NCBI RefSeq assembly: GCF_947490415.1
Contig: NZ_CANLGX010000006.1
Location: forward strand, 1-64,000
DNA: 64,000 bases
Reading direction: 5' to 3'
Source of the DNA: an uncultured Eudoraea sp.
GTDB lineage: Bacteria > Bacteroidota > Bacteroidia > Flavobacteriales > Flavobacteriaceae
Each line of letters begins with the position of its first letter. Within the stretch, counting starts at the first letter, position 1. The notes beneath the pieces were generated by a model that saw only the letters and a list, made by a program, of their open reading frames with translations, was not told the DNA's origin and ran no database searches. Made by a program: the position numbers and the translations under genes. Shown here piece after piece: positions 18,028 through 26,116 of the stretch.

Positions 18028-19140
18028 CTATCCTTCAAACTCATCGGGTTTCACTTCATTCCATACTTTTATTTCATCTTCTTTATCCAAACCAGACTTC
18101 ACTTCTACATAAATTCCATCGCTAATCCCCAATTCTATATCCCTTCTTTCAAATTGCTGATCCCCGGTAGCAATTTCCAGAAATGGTTTTTTGGTTTCCG
18201 GGTCAAATTGAACCAACGCTTCTTTTATAGAAAGAACACTATCTGCTCTGTCCAGTATTATAGATGCATTAGCACTAAGACCTGCCCGAATAAAGACTGA
18301 ATCCTGTTTCTTCAGGGTTCCTTTAATTTCGAATTGAATAGCTCCATTTTCCTCATTACCCTTAGGAGCGATATAATCCAAAATAGCATCAAAAGTTACA
18401 TTTTCTAGAGCTCCAACAGTAATTTCCAATGGCAGGTCCTCCTTTATTTTTCCCACCTCAGATTCATCCACCTTTCCTTCAAATATCATTTTATCAACAT
18501 CTGCAATAGCTGCAATGGTGGTCCCCTCATTAAAATTATTACTTTCAATCACCTGGTTACCTACTTCTACAGGTACTTCCAAGACCATTCCGGTTACAGT
18601 AGACCTGATCAAGGTGTTTGCGGAATTACCATAACCTTTAGTAGTTCCTGTTTTAACAATATCATATCTTTTATTTGCTGCACTATAGGATTGCTTTGCC
18701 TGGTCATAGCTTACCTGTGCTCGTTCCAGGTCTACTTTTGAGATTACCCCTTTGCTAAAAAGACTGCTTTGCCTATCAAAATTTCGCCTTTGGTCATTCA
18801 AAGCAATTTTAGCCTCATCAATACTATTTTTGGCATCATTAAGTGCATTAAGGTTGGGCACTACTTTTATTTTTGCCAGTAAGTCCCCAGATTTTACAAA
18901 ATCTCCTCCCTCGACAAAAATTTCCTCAATAACCCCTGAAATATTGGGTTTTATAAGGACTTCTTCCAGAGGTAGTATACTGCCGGTAGCCACTGTTTTT
19001 TTGATAATGGTCTGGGTAGAAGGTTTCTCGGTTTCATATACTATTGGATCCTGTTCATTCTTTTGATAGAGGTAATACATAGATCCTCCGAAAGCCACAA
19101 AAATGACAATTAGAATGATAATGGTTACTGACTTTTTCAT
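18028..19140 (-). CDS. Periplasmic adaptor subunit of ABC efflux pump (MacA-like), copy A
   Basis: 370 residues with an N-terminal anchor (about 5-27), split lipoyl domain (GSILPLEEVLIKPNISGVIEE), alpha-hairpin and beta-barrel. It is a paralogue of the copy at 13561-14700, of nearly the same length and with matching blocks throughout. It follows permease A2 by 32 bp. With the two permeases upstream it makes up a full adaptor-permease module without its own ATPase or TolC. Confidence 0.92.
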   Translation of the reverse strand: MKKSVTIIILIVIFVAFGGSMYYLYQKNEQDPIVYETEKPSTQTIIKKTVATGSILPLEEVLIKPNISGVIEEIFVEGGDFVKSGDLLAKIKVVPNLNALNDAKNSIDEAKIALNDQRRNFDRQSSLFSKGVISKVDLERAQVSYDQAKQSYSAANKRYDIVKTGTTKGYGNSANTLIRSTVTGMVLEVPVEVGNQVIESNNFNEGTTIAAIADVDKMIFEGKVDESEVGKIKEDLPLEITVGALENVTFDAILDYIAPKGNEENGAIQFEIKGTLKKQDSVFIRAGLSANASIILDRADSVLSIKEALVQFDPETKKPFLEIATGDQQFERRDIELGISDGIYVEVKSGLDKEDEIKVWNEVKPDEFEG

Positions 19141-19172
19141 TTTTTATAGTTTAAATGATTGATGTTTCAAAT

Positions 19173-20432
19173 TTATTCTGTTCGTAAAGCATCTATTGGC
19201 TTTACTTTTATAGCACTTTGAGCGGGAATAAAACCTGCAAGTAATCCTGACAATACCAGAATGAGTAGTGCCACGGTAACTACACCTAAGCTCACACTGG
19301 GATTCAGAAACATATCCACAGGGCCGTTAGCATCTAATAAGGCATTAACACCATAAATAAATAGTGCTCCAATGATAATTCCTGTCATACCTGATATAAT
19401 TGTAAGAAAGATTGACTCTAAAAGAATCTGCTTTTTAATAGACCAGGGATCTTCACCTAATGCCCTGCGTATTCCTATTTCCTTGGTCCTCTCCTTAACC
19501 ACAATCAGCATAATATTGCTCACACCGATTATTCCGGATAATAAGACTAAAATCCCTACGAAATAGGCGATAAAACTCATTGCCCCGAATAAGCTTTCTA
19601 CTCTGTTATACTGTTCATAGAGATCAAAATAACCAACTGCCCTTGTGTCTTCAGGATGTATTTTGTGTTTGGTTTTCATTAAATTAACAATATCTTCTTT
19701 TATACTGGAAATAGACGTTCCATCATGGGCGGTAATAGCCATCCAACCTACGTCATTGCCCATATTAAATGCCTGCGAAAAAGAAGTAAATGGTACATAT
19801 ATTTCCTTTTGTGCCTCTTCCCCATCTCCATCATTACTCTTCTTCTTATAGGTACCCACTACCATAAAATTTACCCCCTGAATCTTTATATAGCTCCCTA
19901 TTACTTCTTCTCCTTTATCGTACAACTCATTTCTAACTCCGGCCCCAATAATTGCTATTTTCCGTTTTTCCAGAATATCATTCTGATTTATAAAACGTCC
20001 TTCGGTAATGGTCATGGGGTCCTGGTTGATTATCTCAGGATAGTCACCATATATGTTATATGCCCCGGTATTTAGCCCTCTTACCACATTATTGTCGTTC
20101 CCAAAGCCCCTTAATTGATTTCTGGGTGATATAAACCGTAGATTGGGTATATTATCACTTATACTCTTTACATCTTCTACCTTAAATCGAAATCTTCTTC
20201 CAATAGGTAAGCCCATGTGTGCTTTAGTTGTACTGCGCGTCCACATAAACATAGAATTTGTAGCAATATCTCCAAAATCTGCTTTTATACCATTTTCAAG
20301 GCCCTTTCCTGCAGAAAGTAAAATAATTAATATGAGTATGCCCCAGAAAACACCAAAAGCGGTAAGCAAAGTTCTGAACCAATTAGTGGTCAGTACTTCT
20401 AAAATCTCTTTCCATCGATCTCTGTTAAACAT
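19173..20432 (-). CDS. MacB-like ABC transporter permease A2
   Basis: 419 residues: N-terminal helix (about 20-42), MacB_PCD domain, three FtsX helices and the coupling segment VKERTKEIGIRRALGEDPWSI. Begins 13 bp after the stop of permease A1, so the pair is likely co-translated. No ATPase domain is fused and none is encoded directly beside this pair. Confidence 0.92.
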   Translation of the reverse strand: MFNRDRWKEILEVLTTNWFRTLLTAFGVFWGILILIILLSAGKGLENGIKADFGDIATNSMFMWTRSTTKAHMGLPIGRRFRFKVEDVKSISDNIPNLRFISPRNQLRGFGNDNNVVRGLNTGAYNIYGDYPEIINQDPMTITEGRFINQNDILEKRKIAIIGAGVRNELYDKGEEVIGSYIKIQGVNFMVVGTYKKKSNDGDGEEAQKEIYVPFTSFSQAFNMGNDVGWMAITAHDGTSISSIKEDIVNLMKTKHKIHPEDTRAVGYFDLYEQYNRVESLFGAMSFIAYFVGILVLLSGIIGVSNIMLIVVKERTKEIGIRRALGEDPWSIKKQILLESIFLTIISGMTGIIIGALFIYGVNALLDANGPVDMFLNPSVSLGVVTVALLILVLSGLLAGFIPAQSAIKVKPIDALRTE

Positions 20433-20445
20433 ATTCTCAAATAAA

Positions 20446-21690
20446 TTATTCGTCTCTTAAGGCATCGATAGTATGAATACTTGCCGCCCTCCATGCAGGG
20501 AAAAATCCAGCAACTGCTCCGGCAAAAATCAGAACGAAAACTGTAGAAATGGCAACATTAAAATTAACCGAAGGGTTTAGGATGTAATCCACTTCTATAT
20601 ATGGCCCTACTATTTCCAAAAGCCCCATGCTAAAAATAAGTCCTGCAAAACCGGAAATGGCTGTTACAAAAATAGATTCATGCAAAATCATTCCTACAAT
20701 CGACCAGGGTTTTGCTCCCAAGGCTTTTCGAATTCCTATTTCTCTTGTTCTTTCCTTAACAACAATCAACATAATGTTGCTTACACCCACAACCCCGGCA
20801 ATAATTGTACAGATCCCTACAAACCAGAAAAAGAACTTAATATTTCCAGTGAGACTATAATAGCGCTTCGCTTCCTCCAATGCACTCCATACCTGTATTG
20901 CGCCTGTATCTTCTGGGGACACTGTATGAACCTTCTGAAGGTGTGCCTGTAAATTTTCCTTAAAAGCTATAGCCTGAACCACAGCCTCGTCAAAATTTTC
21001 CATCATTGGCATTGTGTAGCTCATATTATTAATCCGGTCTCCCCCATTAAATACTCGCTGTGCTGTAGTTACTGGGATATAAATACGCTCTTCTTCCCGA
21101 TCTTCCCTCTCGGAATAGATCCCAACAATTTTAAATAATACACCAGATATATTTATGTACTCACCCAAAGGGGTTTCAACGTCCTTAAATACATCGTGCT
21201 TAATTTTATTTCCTATAATGGCGACCTTAGCCGTATTTACTTCATCCTGGTAATTTAAAAATCTCCCTTCAGACATTTTTGCATTTTCAATAAACTGAAA
21301 ATCGTAGGAAACGCCCTGTATTCCATAAACCAAGGCCTCTTTTCCGTAATTTACCGTGACATTCCGCACAAATACCCTAGGCGATTTGTATTCAATTTCA
21401 TCTCCAAACAAGGCCAGGGAAGATGCATAATTTTCATTTTTCAGTTGGATACTCCTACCCGGATTAAGTCCTTTAAATTCTTTAGACGTAACTCCTGGCC
21501 AAACCCATACACTGGTGGCAGAATCTTCTTCAAATTCATGGGCAATACCGTTACGCATCCCCTGACCAAAACCTAGTAAAATTACAAGTATAAAAATTCC
21601 AGAGGCAACAGAAAGACCAGTAAGGAAGGTCCGTAATTTGTTTTTACGGATAGTATCGAATATTTCCTGCCATCTTTCGAGATCGAACAT
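20446..21690 (-). CDS. MacB-like ABC transporter permease A1
   Basis: 414 residues, MacB_PCD plus FtsX architecture, with the coupling segment VKERTREIGIRKALGAKPWSI. It is the first gene of the eight-gene minus-strand pump cluster. About 110 bp separate it from the next gene upstream; I see no exact TAnnTTTG box in that gap. Confidence 0.92.
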   Translation of the reverse strand: MFDLERWQEIFDTIRKNKLRTFLTGLSVASGIFILVILLGFGQGMRNGIAHEFEEDSATSVWVWPGVTSKEFKGLNPGRSIQLKNENYASSLALFGDEIEYKSPRVFVRNVTVNYGKEALVYGIQGVSYDFQFIENAKMSEGRFLNYQDEVNTAKVAIIGNKIKHDVFKDVETPLGEYINISGVLFKIVGIYSEREDREEERIYIPVTTAQRVFNGGDRINNMSYTMPMMENFDEAVVQAIAFKENLQAHLQKVHTVSPEDTGAIQVWSALEEAKRYYSLTGNIKFFFWFVGICTIIAGVVGVSNIMLIVVKERTREIGIRKALGAKPWSIVGMILHESIFVTAISGFAGLIFSMGLLEIVGPYIEVDYILNPSVNFNVAISTVFVLIFAGAVAGFFPAWRAASIHTIDALRDE

Positions 21691-21801
21691 GGAGTTGGAT
21701 GATTAACGATTGGTGTTATAACTACTACTAAATAAGACTTTCAGAAACCGGAATTGTTACAGTAGGATTTGTAAAATAGTGTTAAAGTTGAGCCTTTAAT
21801 C

Positions 21802-22014
21802 TTATGACCTCATTTTCCTGTAAACAAAGTAAAAAAGAACACCTAGTAAAATGTACGGAAGCGCCATTAAATATACAATCCCATTATTAATTCCTTCAGC
21901 CATAGAATTGTCGTCCTGACTTTCAAGAACTGCCCTGCACATTGCACATTGAGCTGTTGATAGCCTTGGCAGTACAAAGAATAAAACTACGAGTAAAAGA
22001 CCTTTAATTTTCAA
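21802..22014 (-). CDS. Small CxxC membrane protein, oxidase-linked, unknown function
   Basis: 70 residues: a signal peptide or first helix (LLLVVLFFVLPRLSTAQ), then QCAMCRA, an acidic stretch, a second membrane helix (VYLMALPYILLGVLFYFVY) and a basic end. The CxxC directly after the export signal would face the periplasm and could bind copper or do thiol exchange. It closes the oxidase-assembly cluster, after DUF420 and SCO, which favours a role in oxidase biogenesis; that is inference. The only start that keeps the signal is TTG at 22014. Confidence 0.7.
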   Translation of the reverse strand: MKIKGLLLVVLFFVLPRLSTAQCAMCRAVLESQDDNSMAEGINNGIVYLMALPYILLGVLFYFVYRKMRS

Positions 22015-22056
22015 TCTACTATTTTTTTATAAATGGTATTGATAAAATACAAACTT

Positions 22057-22596
22057 TTAATATTCATAATATGGTGAAATCATTAAATAAACAATAACTC
22101 CTGTAACGGCCACATATAACCAGATAGGGAATGTAATTCTGGCAAGTTGACGGTGGCGTTCAAAATCTTTTAAGTACGCCCGGGCATAAGTCTTAAGAAC
22201 AAGCGGTATAATGACAATGGATAAAATTATATGCGAAACAAGTATAAAATAGTAAACATACCTTATTACACCTACTCCTCCATATGATGTGGAATCTGCG
22301 GTCATATGATAAGCAATATACATGAGTAAGAAAAGCAAAGACAGGATAATACAAGCACTCATAATATTCTGATGCAAAACTCTTTTACCATTCTTAATGG
22401 CCCAAACAGCATAAATAAGTAAGACTGCTGTAAGTCCATTAATCGCTGCGTAAATAGGAGGCAGAAATCCTAAAGGTTCAGAATTTGGAATTTTTACGCC
22501 AAATAAAACAGCTACTACCAAAGGAACCAAAATTGATATTATGGTAATTATCCTGTTAAACTTCCGTTCCTTTATTGTTTTGTTTAGTTTATTCAC
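22057..22596 (-). CDS. DUF420 membrane protein
   Basis: 179 residues with five predicted membrane helices and family-typical histidines (MSACIILSLLFLLMYIAYH, SHIILSIVIIPLV, FERHRQLARITFPIWLYVAVTG). DUF420 proteins are regularly encoded with cytochrome oxidase genes and are related to oxidase-assembly membrane proteins; the biochemical role is not settled. It starts at a GTG that overlaps the SCO stop codon by 8 bp, so it is translated together with SCO. Confidence 0.85.
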   Translation of the reverse strand: MNKLNKTIKERKFNRIITIISILVPLVVAVLFGVKIPNSEPLGFLPPIYAAINGLTAVLLIYAVWAIKNGKRVLHQNIMSACIILSLLFLLMYIAYHMTADSTSYGGVGVIRYVYYFILVSHIILSIVIIPLVLKTYARAYLKDFERHRQLARITFPIWLYVAVTGVIVYLMISPYYEY

Positions 22597-23314
22597 TTAG
22601 AAGTTTTTTTATGTCTTCCTTTAAAATACTAATCTCTTCTTTTTCTCCTTCATTATTTTCTCCCTGAGATTCGCTTATTGTTCCCCGGTAATAAATAATT
22701 GGGTTTCCAAAATCATCAGTTCTTGAGCGGAGATATCCATTTTTATCAACCAGTGCAAATAAACCAGAATGTTCAAATCCGCCGGGGACTCCCGAATTTT
22801 CCGCAGCAAAAATATTAAACCCAATATTTGCAAGGTCATAGATTTCTTGTCGGTCCCCCGTCATTAGATGCCAATCCATATCATTTATGCCATATTTTTC
22901 AGCATACTCTTTCAACACCCTTGGTGTATCGTATTCCGGGTTAATTGTAAATGAGGCTACACCAAAATTATCAAAATCCCTGAATTCTTCCTGAATTTCA
23001 ACCAGATTAGTATTCATAACAGGACAAATTGAAGGACATGTTGTGAAAAAAAACTCAACTATATACACCTTTCCTTCGTAGTCTTTTTGTGAAATTAACA
23101 GACTATCCTGATTTAGAAATGAAAAAGCCGGAACCTTTCTTTTCTCATTATTCAAATAGATAAAACCAAGTGTTTCACCATTGTCAGCAAGATTCATGCG
23201 ATCATGTTGCGTGATAGTCCCTGTCTTTATGCGTTCAATGATTTTAGGTATAAAAATGATACCAAAAACCAGGACAACCAGTGAGACCCAGACATACGTG
23301 TATTTATTTTTCAT
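22589..23314 (-). CDS. SCO1/SenC family copper chaperone
   Basis: 241 residues with an N-terminal anchor (about 5-24) and a thioredoxin fold. The copper site is complete: CPSIC (CxxxC) in FFFTTCPSICPVM and the distal His in GGFEHSGLF. SCO proteins deliver copper to, or reduce, the CuA site of oxidase subunit II. The start overlaps the stop of the upstream gene by one base (TAATG), and the DUF420 gene overlaps downstream. Confidence 0.93.
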   Translation of the reverse strand: MKNKYTYVWVSLVVLVFGIIFIPKIIERIKTGTITQHDRMNLADNGETLGFIYLNNEKRKVPAFSFLNQDSLLISQKDYEGKVYIVEFFFTTCPSICPVMNTNLVEIQEEFRDFDNFGVASFTINPEYDTPRVLKEYAEKYGINDMDWHLMTGDRQEIYDLANIGFNIFAAENSGVPGGFEHSGLFALVDKNGYLRSRTDDFGNPIIYYRGTISESQGENNEGEKEEISILKEDIKKLLSE

Positions 23315-23946
23315 TAGTTTGTTCTATCTGCATTGTTCTTCTTAAGGGCCAAACGGTATTCCGCTAAAATGATTTTGACGTCATCCTCCATTTTGTTGTT
23401 AAGCTCTGCAACAGAAGTGGCCTTAAAGCCATATTTGGTAGTCTCCTCTTCATCGTCTGTTCTACCCCTGAGGTTTTTCTTCTTGTCAATTATAAAAACA
23501 TAATGGGTTCCCAAGTTTTCATCAAGACTAAGATTTGTCTTTAGTGAATTGAAAACCGCCCTGATTTCTTCATCTGTAATAAATACAAATTTCCAGTTCT
23601 TAATATCCGCTAAATTTCCAAGTTCCAACTTTAATTCCTCAATCTTATCCTCAGTTCCCATGGGCATAATCATTACCATTTGAAAATCATTAAACTCATA
23701 GAACGGCTTGTAGATTTTTTGATTCAGATTAAATGCGTTGCCCTTTTTAAGTTCTACATTATTTCCCAAAAAACCCAAAATAGTAATCTTATCCTCGAAG
23801 GTAACTTTATCTGTATTTTCAGGAATATCTAATACCCCTTCAGTCAGTATAGGGAGTTTTCCAAAATTGTTTACCCCTGAGGCAAAAAATAAATAGGCAA
23901 CCAGTGGCAAGATAAAAAGTACCACTAAGACGAATGTCTTTTTCAT
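23314..23946 (-). CDS. SCO-like membrane-anchored protein lacking the copper-site residues
   Basis: 210 residues with an N-terminal helix (about 4-23). Blocks line up with the SCO protein next door: DKITILGFLGNN against GKVYIVEFFFTT, and THYVFIIDKKKNLRGRTDD against SGLFALVDKNGYLRSRTDD. At the position of CxxxC there is no cysteine (the whole protein has none), and the copper-binding His is not in the aligned HSG position. I infer a thioredoxin-fold pseudo-SCO, perhaps a structural partner in oxidase assembly. The gene has a -7 box and terminator just upstream, so it may begin the SCO transcription unit. Confidence 0.7.
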   Translation of the reverse strand: MKKTFVLVVLFILPLVAYLFFASGVNNFGKLPILTEGVLDIPENTDKVTFEDKITILGFLGNNVELKKGNAFNLNQKIYKPFYEFNDFQMVMIMPMGTEDKIEELKLELGNLADIKNWKFVFITDEEIRAVFNSLKTNLSLDENLGTHYVFIIDKKKNLRGRTDDEEETTKYGFKATSVAELNNKMEDDVKIILAEYRLALKKNNADRTN

Positions 23947-23967
23947 TGGTTATTTATTTAGACATTA

Positions 23968-23975
23968 CAAAAATA
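23968..23975 (-). promoter_or_regulatory. Candidate -7 box for the SCO sub-operon
   Basis: Minus strand TATTTTTG matches TAnnTTTG exactly, 21 bp before the ATG at 23946 and directly after a terminator hairpin. No -33 TTG is evident, and part of the box is the T run of that terminator. Confidence 0.35.
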
Positions 23976-23977
23976 AA

Positions 23978-24001
23978 AAAGACGGCTGTTATACCGTCTT
24001 T
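23978..24001 (-). terminator. Terminator after oxidase subunit IV
   Basis: On the minus strand AAAGACGG / CCGTCTTT forms an 8-bp stem with an 8-nt loop, followed by TTTTATTTTTG. It lies 20 bp past the subunit IV stop and would separate it from the SCO group, at least in part. Confidence 0.75.
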
Positions 24002-24020
24002 AAGTGCTGTTAATTCCTTG

Positions 24021-24404
24021 TTAGAAATTCCAAGTTACGTAGCCGTCTTTAAAGACATTATAAATATAATCTGCTTCGAACAAGAGTATAAAAATAAGGT
24101 AGGCTACCAAAAAAATTGGTGTCCATACAATAGCCCTTCGCAAGGAACTTTTCTCATCACGCAAATGCATAAAATCCCATGCAATATAGTAAGCCTTCAC
24201 CAGGGTTAGGATTATAAAAATCCAGTTAAGCAGTTTCATCCCCAAAAAAGTATTAACTACCAGAACATGCGGTTTAGATATCCCTAGCGCTACTTCTATT
24301 CCGGTAACAATCGTCAGGAAAATCAATACACCCCAAATTTTTTGAGTGTTGGATTTAAATTTTATTAGTCCTCTAAAAATCTCCAGCTTGTGCGCGTGTG
24401 CCAT
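24021..24404 (-). CDS. ctaF: Cytochrome c oxidase subunit IV (prokaryotic type)
   Basis: 127 residues with three membrane helices, including IFLTIVTGIEVALGI and the ILTLVKAYYIAWDFMHLRDEKSSL block typical of the prokaryotic COX4 family. It is a small accessory subunit of the heme-copper oxidase in the inner membrane. It follows the 326-residue subunit III gene by 51 bp and ends with a terminator. Confidence 0.88.
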   Translation of the reverse strand: MAHAHKLEIFRGLIKFKSNTQKIWGVLIFLTIVTGIEVALGISKPHVLVVNTFLGMKLLNWIFIILTLVKAYYIAWDFMHLRDEKSSLRRAIVWTPIFLVAYLIFILLFEADYIYNVFKDGYVTWNF

Positions 24405-24455
24405 TTTAAATAGTATTATATTAAATATGATATTCTTTTAGTACTTCTTTTTTTA

Positions 24456-25430
24456 TTAAACCAGATAGAAAAAGGTGAAAACAAATACCCAGACCAAATC
24501 TACAAAATGCCAATAAAGCCCCACTTTTTCAACCATTTCATAGTGACCTCTTCTCTCATAGGTACCCAGGATAATATTAAAGAAAATTATGATATTGATA
24601 ATTACACCTGAAAATACGTGGAACCCGTGAAAGCCTGTAATAAAGAAAAAGAAATCAGCAAAAAGTCGACTCCCATATTCGTTCCTTATTAAATTGGCTC
24701 CTTCAACCACTAATTTTGCATCCTTGATTTTTGTCAATGATTCTTCCCTGGTCAAAAGAGTTTTTTCTCCTTCCTCATTTATGGTTTCCGTTCTGATCAG
24801 GATGTTGGGATTCGATTTTAATCCTTCTACAACTTCATTTACACTATAAGTTGGAAGTGCTTCACCCTGGTAAAACCATACTCCATTTCTACTTTCGTGA
24901 TCAACGCGTTCAGATGGCAATGTCTTCGCAAAATCTGATAGTGCAGCCCTTTCACCGGAGTCTGCCTTTACAAACTGCAAAATTCTTCCACCTCTTGTTT
25001 CTATCGCGCCATAATCACCCTTTATAAATGTAGCCCATTCCCATGCCTGTGAGCCCACAAAGATAGCTCCTCCGATAATGGTAAGGAACATATATATAAT
25101 GGCCTTATTCTTCATCATCTTGTGACCAGCATCAACTGCAAGTACCATAGTTACCGATGACATAATTAAGATAAATGTCATAAATGCAACATAGTACATT
25201 GGGAAATTTCCATGAAAAAATGGAACGTGAGTAAATACCTCATCAGCTATTGGCCAAGTTTCAATAAACTTAAACCTAGAAAAACCATAAGAGGCTAAAA
25301 ATCCTGAAAACGTCAAAGCATCGGAAACTATAAAGAACCACATCATTAGCTTTCCATAACTTGCTCCTAAAGGTCGGTTTCCGCCTCCCCAAACGCTTTC
25401 TTCTGTACTCGTTGTTACCGTAGAATCCAT
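24456..25430 (-). CDS. Cytochrome c oxidase subunit III, long form
   Basis: About 324 residues. N- and C-terminal parts are standard subunit III (SYGKLMMWFFIVSDALTFSG; FITGFHGFHVFSGVIINII; VGLYWHFVDLVWVFVFTFFYL). Between helices, from about 145 to 250, lies a soluble insertion of about 100 residues (from GDYGAIETRGG to NEYGSRLFADFF) that normal subunits III lack. I start at ATG 25430; the frame reaches TTG 25436. It is the second of two subunit III genes in this cluster. A -7 box (TAAATTTG) lies upstream. Confidence 0.9.
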   Translation of the reverse strand: MDSTVTTSTEESVWGGGNRPLGASYGKLMMWFFIVSDALTFSGFLASYGFSRFKFIETWPIADEVFTHVPFFHGNFPMYYVAFMTFILIMSSVTMVLAVDAGHKMMKNKAIIYMFLTIIGGAIFVGSQAWEWATFIKGDYGAIETRGGRILQFVKADSGERAALSDFAKTLPSERVDHESRNGVWFYQGEALPTYSVNEVVEGLKSNPNILIRTETINEEGEKTLLTREESLTKIKDAKLVVEGANLIRNEYGSRLFADFFFFITGFHGFHVFSGVIINIIIFFNIILGTYERRGHYEMVEKVGLYWHFVDLVWVFVFTFFYLV

Positions 25431-25461
25431 AAACAAATATATCGTGTTATAAGAATAATGG

Positions 25462-25469
25462 CAAATTTA
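25462..25469 (-). promoter_or_regulatory. Candidate -7 box for long subunit III
   Basis: Minus strand TAAATTTG matches TAnnTTTG, 31 bp before the ATG at 25430. The nearest TTG upstream is 25 bp away, slightly beyond the usual 17-23. Confidence 0.4.
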
Positions 25470-25529
25470 CATTTTTTTCAACTATAGAAAAGCCCAATTA
25501 TGATACAAATCAAATTTTGTATTCATTTA

Positions 25530-26111
25530 TTATCCAAAGAAATAAAAAAACAGTATTAGATAGACCCATAACAGATCTAAAAAATGCCAAAAAGTCGCCC
25601 CCAGTTCAACTCCCAACATGTTCGTATTGGAGTAATTATTCTTAATGTTATTATACAATACTACCAAAAGTGAAATTAGTCCTGCAATGACATGAACAAT
25701 GTGCACAGTTGCAATTAAAAAAATGTAGGACATTGTAATATTGCTGGTAGGACCCGTAAAATAATAACCCTGGTTAATCAGCTGTGAAAATCCAGAGAAC
25801 TGAATAAAAATAAATGCAATACCCAATACTAGTGTAAGCAGCAACCATTTGGTACCCAGGCTTGCATTATTTGATTTAATCGCTTTACTTGCCAGGATAT
25901 AAGTGCCGCTACTTAGTATGATAATCAGAGTACTATATAAAAATGCCGATGGTAGTTCAAATTCTTTAAGCCAATCTGGACGAGAACTACTTACAATATA
26001 GGCGCTGGTCCATCCCGCAAATCCCATAAGCAAACTTGCTATTCCAAACCACAGCATCATTTTCTTCGCCCTGGCATTCTTTTCTTTACTTGTCCCTTGT
26101 GTAAGATCCAT
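25530..26111 (-). CDS. Cytochrome c oxidase subunit III, short form
   Basis: 193 residues with five membrane helices and the family blocks MLWFGIASLLMGFAGWTSAYI, TVHIVHVIAGLISLLVV and GATFWHFLDLLWVYLILFFYF. It is a complete short subunit III of the heme-copper oxidase. The start lies 5 bp after the stop of ctaB, so they share a transcript. The two subunit III paralogues may be partners in one enzyme (a split or doubled subunit III) or serve different oxidases. Confidence 0.9.
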   Translation of the reverse strand: MDLTQGTSKEKNARAKKMMLWFGIASLLMGFAGWTSAYIVSSSRPDWLKEFELPSAFLYSTLIIILSSGTYILASKAIKSNNASLGTKWLLLTLVLGIAFIFIQFSGFSQLINQGYYFTGPTSNITMSYIFLIATVHIVHVIAGLISLLVVLYNNIKNNYSNTNMLGVELGATFWHFLDLLWVYLILFFYFFG

Positions 26112-26116
26112 ATGAA

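Noticed and set aside
24021-24060. Second copy of the terminator sequence (AGCCGTCTTTAAAGAC) as a repeat element
   Set aside because: This is the C-terminal coding part of subunit IV; the similarity to the downstream hairpin is short and probably chance.
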